Shown here piece by piece: positions 55,529 through 62,915 of a DNA stretch of 64,000 nt (its first letter is position 1; each line of letters starts with the position of its first letter). The notes below the pieces were generated by a model, which was not told the DNA's origin, did no database searches, and worked only from the letters and a program-made list of their open reading frames with translations. The translations under genes and the position numbers were made by a program. Source of the stretch: Pseudomonas sp. LS.1a (lineage in GTDB: Bacteria > Pseudomonadota > Gammaproteobacteria > Pseudomonadales > Pseudomonadaceae); assembly GCF_022533585.1 (NCBI RefSeq), contig NZ_CP092827.1, positions 660,001-724,000 on the forward strand, written 5' to 3'.

Positions 55529-56881
55529 TCAGGCAATCAACAGCTTCTTGAAGCGCGCCGAGTAACGGATAGCCTCGACCACCTTGAGCCGGACCGGCAC
55601 TTTGTAGCTGTCCATGCGTTCGCGGCTGTACTGGCGTATAGCCCGCAGGACCTCGGCGGTGGCATCGCCATAGTCGCCATCGAGTACCACCTCGGCGGCG
55701 ACGAACTGCCCGGTCAGGCCGTTGCGCTCGCCATAGGCCTTGCAGTCCTTGATGCGCGGGTGCTGCATCAGCACCGATTCGACCTCGGCGGGGTACACCT
55801 TCTCGCCACCGACATTGATGATCTCCTTGCTGCGGCCAAGGATCTTCAGGTAGCCATCAGCATTGACTTCGACCAGGTCGCCGGTCTTGAACCAGCCGTC
55901 ATCGGTGAAGCTGTCCATGCTGTGGTTGAGGTAGCCCATCACCTGGGTAGCGCTGCGCAGCCACAGTTCGCCGTCGACCACACGGTACTCGGTATCGCCT
56001 TCCTGGAAGCGCATGAACAGGCTGTCGGAGGACTGCGAGCTGGTGTTCATGATACCGGTTTCGCTGGTGCCGAAGGTTTGCAGGAATTTCACCTTGGGCA
56101 GTTTCTCGCGCAAGGCCCCCAGCAGGCTTTCGGGCATCGGCTCGGTGCCGTAGGTAATCATGCGCAGGGCCCCCAGGTCGTAGCGCCCGAAGACATTGTT
56201 GATGAGCATCAGATTGAGGAAGGTCGGCGAGGTCGGCAGCACCGTGATCCGGTGATCGGCGATCAACCGGGCGACGATGTCCGGGCTCTTGGTGGCGGCA
56301 ATGGTTGCCGTGCCGCCGATGGTCAGGATGTTGAGCAAGGTGTTGATGCCGCCAATATGGTCGAACAGCAGGAACAGGAAAATGCTCAGGCGCCGAGAGC
56401 GCTTGTTCTGGTAGCTGGCCACCAGCCGATCGAGGTCGTGCAACATGGCCTTGGGCTGCCCTGTAGTACCGCTGCTGAACAGGATCAGGCCCGCATGCCC
56501 GAGCCCCTTGAGCTTGGCCACCAGAGCATTGTCCTCGCCCTGCGGAGTGTGCCGGGTGACCTCGCCGCTGTCGGCATCGATCTGGTACTCGGCTTGAGCG
56601 GCGGCAAGCTTGTTCTGCACTTCCTGCTCGTTGCTGGCGGTGTTCAGCGCGATTACGTTGCCGTTCTGGTACAGCGCCAGGAACAGCGCGATGCCACGGA
56701 ACGAAAAATCGCCCTGGACGAATACCGTGGTCTGCGCCGCGACACCTTGGGCCCGCAGGTGTTCGAGCTGGCGCAGTACCTCGGCCTTGAGTTCGGCATA
56801 GCTATGGCTTTGCTGCTCGGTGTTGAGAAATGGTGTATCGGCAAAGCCGTCGAGCTGGTCGATCAGAGGCTTGAGAGTCAT
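55529..56881 (-). CDS. Adenylate-forming acyl ligase (ANL family)
   Basis: 450 aa, shorter than most acyl-CoA ligases. ANL motifs: LFSSGTTGQPKAML (residues 134-147), TYGTEPMP, TFGTSETG, DGWFKTGD and GRSKEIINVGGEKVYPAEVE. The A10 region has RFKKLLIA at the very C terminus, which supplies a Lys but lacks the usual PxxxxGK. It would adenylate a carboxylic acid and load it onto an ACP or CoA. It is the last gene of the leftward cluster. Ribosome site AAAAGGGAA. The acid substrate cannot be read from sequence. Confidence 0.9.
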   Translation of the reverse strand: MTLKPLIDQLDGFADTPFLNTEQQSHSYAELKAEVLRQLEHLRAQGVAAQTTVFVQGDFSFRGIALFLALYQNGNVIALNTASNEQEVQNKLAAAQAEYQIDADSGEVTRHTPQGEDNALVAKLKGLGHAGLILFSSGTTGQPKAMLHDLDRLVASYQNKRSRRLSIFLFLLFDHIGGINTLLNILTIGGTATIAATKSPDIVARLIADHRITVLPTSPTFLNLMLINNVFGRYDLGALRMITYGTEPMPESLLGALREKLPKVKFLQTFGTSETGIMNTSSQSSDSLFMRFQEGDTEYRVVDGELWLRSATQVMGYLNHSMDSFTDDGWFKTGDLVEVNADGYLKILGRSKEIINVGGEKVYPAEVESVLMQHPRIKDCKAYGERNGLTGQFVAAEVVLDGDYGDATAEVLRAIRQYSRERMDSYKVPVRLKVVEAIRYSARFKKLLIA

Positions 56882-56908
56882 CAGAAATTCCCTTTTGTAA
56901 GGCTTCGC

Positions 56909-58105
56909 TCAGAAACGCACCGGAAGTTCGTTGGGACGGCGCAGCACGGTGCCGTTGATCCAGGCCAGCGATTTCGGCGCGCGGTCCAGCTGCATGTCGG
57001 GCAACTGTTCGATCAGCGTCTCGAGTACGATGCCGATTTCCAGCCGGGCCAGGGCCGGGCCCATGCAACTGTGGATGCCATGGCCGAACTGGATGTGTGC
57101 GGCCTTGTCCTCACGCAGTGGGTTGATCCGCAGCGGCTCGCTGAACACGGCCGGGTCGCGGTTGGCCAGGAACACATTGGCATACACGCAGGTGCCTTCC
57201 GGAATCTCACCACGGCTGGTACTCACTGCCTGAGTGGTGATGCGCGGGAAAGCCGACAGCTTGCCGATCGGGATAACCCGGATCAGCTCCTCGATCAGTG
57301 CCGGCAACTGCTCCCGGTTACGCTGGGCGTGCGTCCACAGCGCGGGGGCGCACAGAAGCGTGTAGACCGATTTGGTCATCACGCTCAGGGCGTTGTGATC
57401 GCCACCTAGCAGAATGCCCAGCAGCACGCCGACGAATTCCTCGTCGGTGAGTGGGTCGTCCATGCTCGCACGCTGGTCGACGTACTGCCGGATGAACCCG
57501 TCCGGTTCGGCGTGGCGGGTGCCACGCACGAAGTCCATCAGGTAATCGAAGCTAGCCTTGACCGCTACTTCGATACCCGGGATATCGTCCGGCGGCGCCG
57601 ACTGGATGATCTGGCTCCAGGGGCGGAACAGTTCGCGGTCCTGCAGCGGGATCCCGAGGATGTGGCACACGGTGGAGGAGGTCAGGTCCTGTAACACCGA
57701 GGCGAACAAGTCCGGTGCCAGCTCGCCGTCACGCATGCGCTGGACGTTGCGCCGGGTGGTGGTTCGTACATGCTCGCGCAGGCTTTCCACCCCGCGCTTG
57801 CTGAAGGCTCGGGCCACAGTGGCACGCGAGCGCATGTGTGCCGGGTTGTCGAGGTTCAGCAGCAGCTCCGGCTGGGTCGGGCCTGGAAGGAAGGTCGGGC
57901 CACCTTCGACGTTGCACAGGGTGCGGCTGATACTCGGGTCGGCCAGGAAGCTACGGCAATCGTCGTAGCGGGTCAGGTGTGTGGCGACGTGGCCGCTTGG
58001 CAAGCGGATCTGCTGCAGTGGCTGGTCGCTGTCGAGCACGTGGTAATAAGGCGCGGCATCCAGGTTGGGGATGTCCATCACAAAGGGGAAGCTGTGGGTC
58101 GTCAT
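56909..58105 (-). CDS. Cytochrome P450 with an atypical I-helix
   Basis: 398 aa from the ATG at 58105 (GGCAGG upstream). Heme-binding motif FGHGIHSCMG with Cys347, and ExxR at E273-R276. Where most P450s have (A/G)Gx(D/E)T for oxygen activation, this one reads GGDHNA (234-239), so the acid and Thr positions hold His237 and Asn238. Such changes occur in P450s acting on carrier-bound substrates, where the substrate can take over the role. It probably oxidises a cluster intermediate. It lies between the HAD and the ligase. Confidence 0.92.
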   Translation of the reverse strand: MTTHSFPFVMDIPNLDAAPYYHVLDSDQPLQQIRLPSGHVATHLTRYDDCRSFLADPSISRTLCNVEGGPTFLPGPTQPELLLNLDNPAHMRSRATVARAFSKRGVESLREHVRTTTRRNVQRMRDGELAPDLFASVLQDLTSSTVCHILGIPLQDRELFRPWSQIIQSAPPDDIPGIEVAVKASFDYLMDFVRGTRHAEPDGFIRQYVDQRASMDDPLTDEEFVGVLLGILLGGDHNALSVMTKSVYTLLCAPALWTHAQRNREQLPALIEELIRVIPIGKLSAFPRITTQAVSTSRGEIPEGTCVYANVFLANRDPAVFSEPLRINPLREDKAAHIQFGHGIHSCMGPALARLEIGIVLETLIEQLPDMQLDRAPKSLAWINGTVLRRPNELPVRF

Positions 58106-58122
58106 GTCGGGCCTGCCACGTG

Positions 58123-58773
58123 TCAACGGGATGGATAAAGCAGCGCGCGCACGGCGTCGCACACTTCGAGGCTGTCCTGGAAGTGAATCGCCTGCCAGCC
58201 GGCGGCGCGGGCCGCCTCACAGTTCTCCTCGACGTCGTCGATCAGTACACAGCCGTGGTCGTCTACACCCAGCTCGCGGGCAGCCAGCGCGAAGATGCGT
58301 GGGTCGGGCTTGCGCAGGCCGACCTTGCACGAATCGATGATGCCGTCCGTGACGTCGTCCAGGCCGACCATGCGCCGCCACGACGTTTCCCACTCAACGG
58401 TATTGTTGGTGAGGATGGCCGCCTTTACCCCGGCCGCCTTGACCTCGTGGAACAGTTCGAACATGTGCGGGTTGACCTCATGGTCGGCAAACCACTGCTC
58501 GCCGTGGTTGTCGAAATCGCAGCGGCTGAGGTCGATGCCGGGATACAACTTGCGCAGCGCGGCGCTCATTGCCTGCCCCCATTCCACCTGGGTCATCAGG
58601 GCAAGCTCAATGGGGGCCTGGAACTGCACGCCCAGTGGACGTGCGACTTCGTGCATGGCCGCTTCCATCTGCTGGCGGTTGATGCCGGTCTTGCCTTCAT
58701 AGACTCGGTACAACTCAGCGATAGAGGGGGAGAGTACGCCGCCGAAGTCGAACCAGATTGCCTGAGTAGTCAT
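58123..58773 (-). CDS. HAD-superfamily hydrolase (IA variant 3, FDFGGV type)
   Basis: 216 aa from the ATG at 58773 (AAGGAC upstream). Motif I IWFDFGGVLSPS carries the nucleophile Asp9; the usual second Asp is Gly11, as in the YihX-like branch that still hydrolyses sugar phosphates. Motif II AAILTNNT, motif III Lys in GLRKPDPRIF, motif IV VLIDDVEEN. It could dephosphorylate a phosphorylated intermediate, such as the butenolide phosphate made by AfsA-type enzymes; that role is inferred from context. It starts 14 bp after the KASIII stop. Confidence 0.88.
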   Translation of the reverse strand: MTTQAIWFDFGGVLSPSIAELYRVYEGKTGINRQQMEAAMHEVARPLGVQFQAPIELALMTQVEWGQAMSAALRKLYPGIDLSRCDFDNHGEQWFADHEVNPHMFELFHEVKAAGVKAAILTNNTVEWETSWRRMVGLDDVTDGIIDSCKVGLRKPDPRIFALAARELGVDDHGCVLIDDVEENCEAARAAGWQAIHFQDSLEVCDAVRALLYPSR

Positions 58774-58787
58774 GGGTGTTGTCCTTG

Positions 58788-59816
58788 TCAGAGTGAAGTC
58801 GTCAGGGTGACGGGGGGAATCAGCAGGGTGTCGCGCAGCGACAAATGCGCCAGGCCAACCGAAAGGCCGACGCCAAAGCCACAAGCCACCAGGTTGTCCT
58901 GGCGCAGGCGTTCGGCATCCGGGCTGGCCGACAGTAGTACAGGGATCGATGACGGCCCGGTGTTGCCGATACCGTCCACATGCACCGGGATGCGAGCCGC
59001 GTCGATGCCAAGCTTTCGGCCGAGGTAATGCAGCATGAAGGCGTTGGCTTGGTGCAGCAGGAAGTACGGGATGCTGTCAGCCGGTAGCTGCAGCTCATGC
59101 AAGAAGGCATGCAGTGCGGCCGGAACCTGCTCCAAGGCGAAGTTCATCACCTGCGCACCGTCCATGAACAGGCTGCCAATTGCTGCGCTGGTGGTGCCTG
59201 GCTCGCGCTCTGCGGCCTGATACCGTAACGGTGTCCCCAGATGCCTGGCGCCGTTGCCGTCGGTGGAAAAAGCGAACGAGAAACTGTGTGGGCCAGCCTC
59301 TACCAGGGTGGCGCTGGCACCGTCGCCGAACACCATGCGCACATGATGGTCCTGTGGCTGTAACAGCTTGCTGATGACGTCGCTGGTGCACAGCAACACG
59401 CGTCGGCAGCTACCGCTGGCAACCAGCAGCGAGGCCTGGAACAGGCCATACACGTAGCCAGAGCAACCGAAATTGAGGTCGAACGCCGGGATGTCCCGGC
59501 GCAGGCCGAGTCGGGCTGCGAGTATTGCGCTGCTCGCCGGCATCAGTGCATCAGGTGTCTGGGTCACCAGCACGAGCGCATCGATGCTGTACGGGTCGAC
59601 ATCGGCGGTGTCAAACAGGCTGCGAGCCGCACCACAGGCGAGATCGGTAGTGGACAGCTCACCGGCGATTCGCACACTGCCGATGCCGGTGCTTTTGGCA
59701 ATCCGCGTGGCTTCGCGCTCACCGAACAGCGCGGCGAAGTCATCGAGGGTGAGTTGACGATCCGGCAGCGCCGATGAAACCGCGCGGATCGAAAGGCCAT
59801 GAAGGGTGCTGTTCAT
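58788..59816 (-). CDS. Beta-ketoacyl-ACP synthase III-like enzyme
   Basis: 342 aa. The catalytic triad is complete: Cys118 in FDLNFGCSGYVYGL, His255 in LLHQANAFM and Asn285 in GIGNTGPSSIPVLL. FabH-type enzymes start chains by condensing an acyl-CoA or acyl-ACP with malonyl-ACP. Here it would make a beta-ketoacyl-ACP, the known substrate type of AfsA. The ATG follows GAGGTACTCCG; the ACP stop lies 9 bp upstream. Confidence 0.93.
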   Translation of the reverse strand: MNSTLHGLSIRAVSSALPDRQLTLDDFAALFGEREATRIAKSTGIGSVRIAGELSTTDLACGAARSLFDTADVDPYSIDALVLVTQTPDALMPASSAILAARLGLRRDIPAFDLNFGCSGYVYGLFQASLLVASGSCRRVLLCTSDVISKLLQPQDHHVRMVFGDGASATLVEAGPHSFSFAFSTDGNGARHLGTPLRYQAAEREPGTTSAAIGSLFMDGAQVMNFALEQVPAALHAFLHELQLPADSIPYFLLHQANAFMLHYLGRKLGIDAARIPVHVDGIGNTGPSSIPVLLSASPDAERLRQDNLVACGFGVGLSVGLAHLSLRDTLLIPPVTLTTSL

Positions 59817-59825
59817 CGGAGTACC

Positions 59826-60065
59826 TCAGGCAGGTTCTGCGAGGCTGTTGGCGACCGCTTCGAACAGTTCACCGAGGGTGTTCAGTTCGTCCAGGATCTC
59901 CGGGTGCAGGGCAAGGCCGAACTGGTCATTGAGCACGCCAAGCAAGGTCACCTTGGTCAGCGAGTCCCAAGTGGCCAAAGGCTCAAGCAGGAGGTCATCG
60001 GCAAGTTTCGATTCGGGCAGTTCCAGAAGCCCGGCCAGCTCTTTTTTCAGGGCGAGTATGTCCAT
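59826..60065 (-). CDS. Acyl carrier protein (first, 79 aa)
   Basis: 79 aa, acidic. The phosphopantetheine site is Ser35 in LATWDSLTKVTLLGVLND. It is more like the carrier proteins of secondary metabolism (WDSL) than the primary AcpP (DSLD). Ribosome site GGAGAC. It sits between the SDR and KASIII genes and likely carries the growing or activated acyl chain. Confidence 0.88.
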   Translation of the reverse strand: MDILALKKELAGLLELPESKLADDLLLEPLATWDSLTKVTLLGVLNDQFGLALHPEILDELNTLGELFEAVANSLAEPA

Positions 60066-60114
60066 GCTGTATGTCTCCAGTTGGGTAAAGCCGATAGGGT
60101 GGGGGCAGATGCGG

Positions 60115-60813
60115 TCAGAGCCCGCCGAGGTAGATCACCTGGCCGGTGATGAAGTCGCTCTGCGCCGACAGGAAAAAGTCGGTGACATGGCTGACGTCAT
60201 CGAAGCTGCCCAAGCGCTTGATCGCCTGTTGCTGTAGCAATGCGTTCATCTTCGACGCAGGAATGGCGCGGGTCAGGTCGGTGTCGATCGGTGTCGGCCC
60301 AAGGGCATTGACCGTGATCCCGTAGCTGGCCAGCTCCTTGGCCATCACTGCGGTGAGGGTTTCAACAGCGGCTTTGGAGGCCGCGTAGAGCGCTTCACCC
60401 TCGAGCTTGAGTGGCCTGGCCACCGTGGAGAAGTTGATGATGCGCCCGGCACCCTCACGCTTCATCAGCTTTGCCGCCTCGCGGCTAAGTAGAAAGGTAC
60501 CGAGCAGGTTGGTGCGCACGATCTGTTCAGCGGTACTGTAGGGGGTGAGCAGCGAGTGGTTCATACTGGCGATGCCGGCGTTGTTGATCAGGTGATCCAG
60601 GCGTTGGTGCCGGCGGCGGATCTCGCTGACCATGGCTAGCACAGCGGCCTCGTCGGCCACGTCCAGGGCGAAGTGTTCGTACCCGGGATGGTCAAGATCG
60701 CTAGCCTGGCGGCTGCAACCAATGACCCGATGACCACGCGTCAGGTAGTGCTCGGCCAAGTGCCGACCGATACCTTTACGGGTGCCGGTGATGAGCGTGA
60801 TCGGCTCAGCCAT
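60115..60813 (-). CDS. SDR-family oxidoreductase (FabG-like)
   Basis: 232 aa. NADP(H) motif TGTRKGIG (9-16), LINNAGIASM, and the catalytic set Asn102, Ser129, Tyr143 and Lys147 (YAASK). It resembles 3-oxoacyl-ACP reductases. It may reduce the beta-keto group of the ACP-bound chain, or the ring ketone of a butyrolactone as ScbB-type enzymes do. It overlaps the preceding ACP gene by 8 bp. Confidence 0.9.
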   Translation of the reverse strand: MAEPITLITGTRKGIGRHLAEHYLTRGHRVIGCSRQASDLDHPGYEHFALDVADEAAVLAMVSEIRRRHQRLDHLINNAGIASMNHSLLTPYSTAEQIVRTNLLGTFLLSREAAKLMKREGAGRIINFSTVARPLKLEGEALYAASKAAVETLTAVMAKELASYGITVNALGPTPIDTDLTRAIPASKMNALLQQQAIKRLGSFDDVSHVTDFFLSAQSDFITGQVIYLGGL

Positions 60814-61108
60814 GTTCCACCTCGGCGCAACGCTTGCTGATGTAGTTGGCGAACGAACCGACGGTGGCGAACGGGCTGCGTACCGCCGACATGGCGCTGT
60901 CGTTGACCAGGGTCAGGCGCACATCAAGTTGCTGTTCGAGCAGTGCCTCGACTTCGACAACGATGGACACCAGGCTCATTGAGTCCAGCGCACCGCCATG
61001 CCCGTACAGCGCGGTTTTTTCGCCGGCGGCCAGGTCGATGGGGTGAGCCAGGCTCTGGTTTTCCAGGCGGATGGCGGTGTAGATAATTTCCAGGATACGG
61101 GACTTCAT
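60806..61108 (-). CDS. Acyl carrier protein (second, 100 aa)
   Basis: 100 aa. The carrier motif is GGALDSMSLVSIVVEVEALLE with Ser43. It is longer than, and clearly different from, the 79-aa ACP in the same cluster, so the two probably hold different acyl groups. Strong ribosome site AAGGAGCG. It follows the AfsA gene after 15 bp. Confidence 0.86.
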   Translation of the reverse strand: MKSRILEIIYTAIRLENQSLAHPIDLAAGEKTALYGHGGALDSMSLVSIVVEVEALLEQQLDVRLTLVNDSAMSAVRSPFATVGSFANYISKRCAEVEHG

Positions 61109-61123
61109 GGGACGCTCCTTGTG

Positions 61124-61909
61124 TCAGTCCATCATCGTGATGTAACGGTGCAGCAGCTGGTTTTCCTTCAGGTAGAAGTAGCGCGAGTCGATCACCGAGG
61201 TATCGAACTCGACCGTCGCGAGGGCCCGTCCTTGCTGGCGGAACTGCATGGCGACGGTGAAGCGGAAGTTGATCGGCCCGCTGCGCTTGAGGGTGACCGG
61301 AATGCACAGGATTTCTGTCGGTACCGGCAACAGGAAGTCGTTGTAATCGACCCGAATGCTGTTGGTGATGAAGTTGGCTTTGCCCCGGGCCGCGGGTGCG
61401 ATGTAGAACTGTTCGGCGGTGGCGATCGACAGCTGTCGGGCGGCTTCCACGATCATCATTCCGGAGATGTGCTGGCCGGTGAGATGGTCGCTGAGCTCGG
61501 CGTTGGCTTCATCGATCATCAGCGCTGCGCTGAAGGTGCCATTGCCGTTATCGACCACTTTCGAGATGGCAATATTGTGCCGTTCATGTTTATGCGTTGT
61601 GCTTCTGCAGGCACGAACGCTCAGCTGTTCCGGTACCAGGCTGACTTGCGGTTTATTTAGTGCGTACAAGTTTGAAAGTTGATCATCGCTGACGCCCTGG
61701 CCAATATGCAATGTCAGTGCGGCCTGTCCGGAACTTGCAAGGGCGTGGGCGGCATCTGCGGAAATGAACAGGTCATTGTTGCAGTGATTTTTTATACGGT
61801 TGCCAACCACGATGTAATGTTTGTTGTTGGCGGTTTTGTTATCGGTCTCAACAGCGCCTGCGGCAAACGGGCACAGTGAGGCGGGCAAAGCCTGAGCGAG
61901 CGCTTCCAT
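61124..61909 (-). CDS. AfsA-like hotdog-fold protein (butenolide synthase family)
   Basis: 261 aa. The AfsA/ScbA pattern is visible twice: an N-terminal half with NRIKNHCNNDLFIS (about 37-50), and a C-terminal half with the family hallmark SDHLTGQHISGMMIVEAARQLS (140-161), where DH..xGQH.xGM..EAARQ matches AfsA proteins. In Streptomyces AfsA transfers a beta-ketoacyl group from its thioester to dihydroxyacetone phosphate, the key step to gamma-butyrolactone signals. Related proteins in proteobacteria are little studied. Ribosome site AGAGGTAAAAC. Confidence 0.86.
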   Translation of the reverse strand: MEALAQALPASLCPFAAGAVETDNKTANNKHYIVVGNRIKNHCNNDLFISADAAHALASSGQAALTLHIGQGVSDDQLSNLYALNKPQVSLVPEQLSVRACRSTTHKHERHNIAISKVVDNGNGTFSAALMIDEANAELSDHLTGQHISGMMIVEAARQLSIATAEQFYIAPAARGKANFITNSIRVDYNDFLLPVPTEILCIPVTLKRSGPINFRFTVAMQFRQQGRALATVEFDTSVIDSRYFYLKENQLLHRYITMMD

Positions 61910-61949
61910 GTTTTACCTCTGCAGTTAGTTAAATGATGATGGCGGTGTT

Positions 61950-62657
61950 TCAGGCAGCAAGTGCGTCCAGCAATATCTCTGACAATCGGTCTGTTTGGGT
62001 TTGGTAGAAGAAGTGACGGCCAGGCAGGCAATGTTCGGAAAAACGCCCGTTGCTATATTGGCGCCACGCCCGGACCTCTGCGAATGGAGCGAAACTGTCC
62101 TGGGCACCGGCTATGGCTGTCAGCGGTGTATTCAACTGCGGGCGAGGCCGATGGCAGTAGGTGCTCGCTGCACGGAAGTCGTTCCTGAGGTTGGGCAGCA
62201 GGTATTTACGTGCGGCCGGGTTGCTATACAAGTAGGGGGGAACGGTGCCGAACGTGGCAATAGAGTCGAGAAAATCGTCATCTTCATCGTGTACCCTGAC
62301 GCCATGGCAGCTGAACAGATGCGGCGGGCGACAGGCCGCTACCACCAGTTCGGTGATGGCCCACGGCATGGCCGCTTGGCGCTGTGCGACTTCATATGCC
62401 ACCAATGCGCCAAGGCTGTAGCCAAACAGCACGACCTGGGCTGGGCGTGACTTGTGAAGGTGCTCGATCACCTCATTGGCCATGTGTCCTACAGTAGTGG
62501 GTGACGGTGCGAGTGCGCCTTGATAACGGCCTGAATAATGAATGTCGATACAGTCGACGCCCGGCGAAAGAGTGCTCTGAAGCGCTTTGAATGCACGGCT
62601 GCTACCCCCGGCAAAGGGAATGAAGACAATACTTTTTTGAGTGTTGCATGCACGCAT
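61950..62657 (-). CDS. Type II (alpha/beta hydrolase) thioesterase
   Basis: 235 aa from the ATG at 62657; an in-frame TTG two codons earlier is possible. Catalytic Ser81 in LFGYSLGALVAYEVA, Asp in IAGAQDSFAPF and His in LPGRHFFYQ. N-terminal FIPFAGGSSRAF is typical of type II thioesterases of polyketide and peptide pathways. It may release the product or clear stalled ACPs. It is the first gene of the leftward cluster. Confidence 0.9.
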   Translation of the reverse strand: MRACNTQKSIVFIPFAGGSSRAFKALQSTLSPGVDCIDIHYSGRYQGALAPSPTTVGHMANEVIEHLHKSRPAQVVLFGYSLGALVAYEVAQRQAAMPWAITELVVAACRPPHLFSCHGVRVHDEDDDFLDSIATFGTVPPYLYSNPAARKYLLPNLRNDFRAASTYCHRPRPQLNTPLTAIAGAQDSFAPFAEVRAWRQYSNGRFSEHCLPGRHFFYQTQTDRLSEILLDALAA

Positions 62658-62738
62658 GTTCAAACCCGTCGATAATCATTCTATGGGCGGTATGCCAAGC
62701 AAGGCGGTGGCTGCCCTGATGGGCCTTTAATGTGCGAA

Positions 62739-62744
62739 ATTATA
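62739..62744 (-). promoter_or_regulatory. Candidate -10 element of the cluster promoter
   Basis: A perfect TATAAT on the minus strand lies about 80 bp before the thioesterase start. No good -35 was seen at 17 bp, which fits a promoter that needs an activator such as the LysR protein. The gap 62658-62915 holds no gene. Confidence 0.45.
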
Positions 62745-62874
62745 TTTCAGGATATTTCGTGGTATTTGAGCATTTTAGGCTGAAGACTCCGGACTATAAG
62801 TTGAATATGCCGGCGCGGCAGTACCCATTGGAGAACAGTGGATTGTGGTTTATTAGGGGGCAGTGCTGGCTGGG

Positions 62875-62911
62875 CAAAAAAAAACGCCACCGGGCAGGTG
62901 GCGTTTTTTTT
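62875..62911 (-). terminator. Intrinsic terminator between the MFS gene and the cluster
   Basis: AACGCCAC, loop CGGGCAG, GTGGCGTT with A and T runs on both sides. It lies 4 bp after the MFS stop and could work in both directions. Confidence 0.9.
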
Positions 62912-62915
62912 GAAA

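Noticed and set aside
55529..62657. Mupirocin-like or other modular polyketide cluster
   Set aside because: There is no modular or trans-AT polyketide synthase, only single-domain enzymes and free ACPs.
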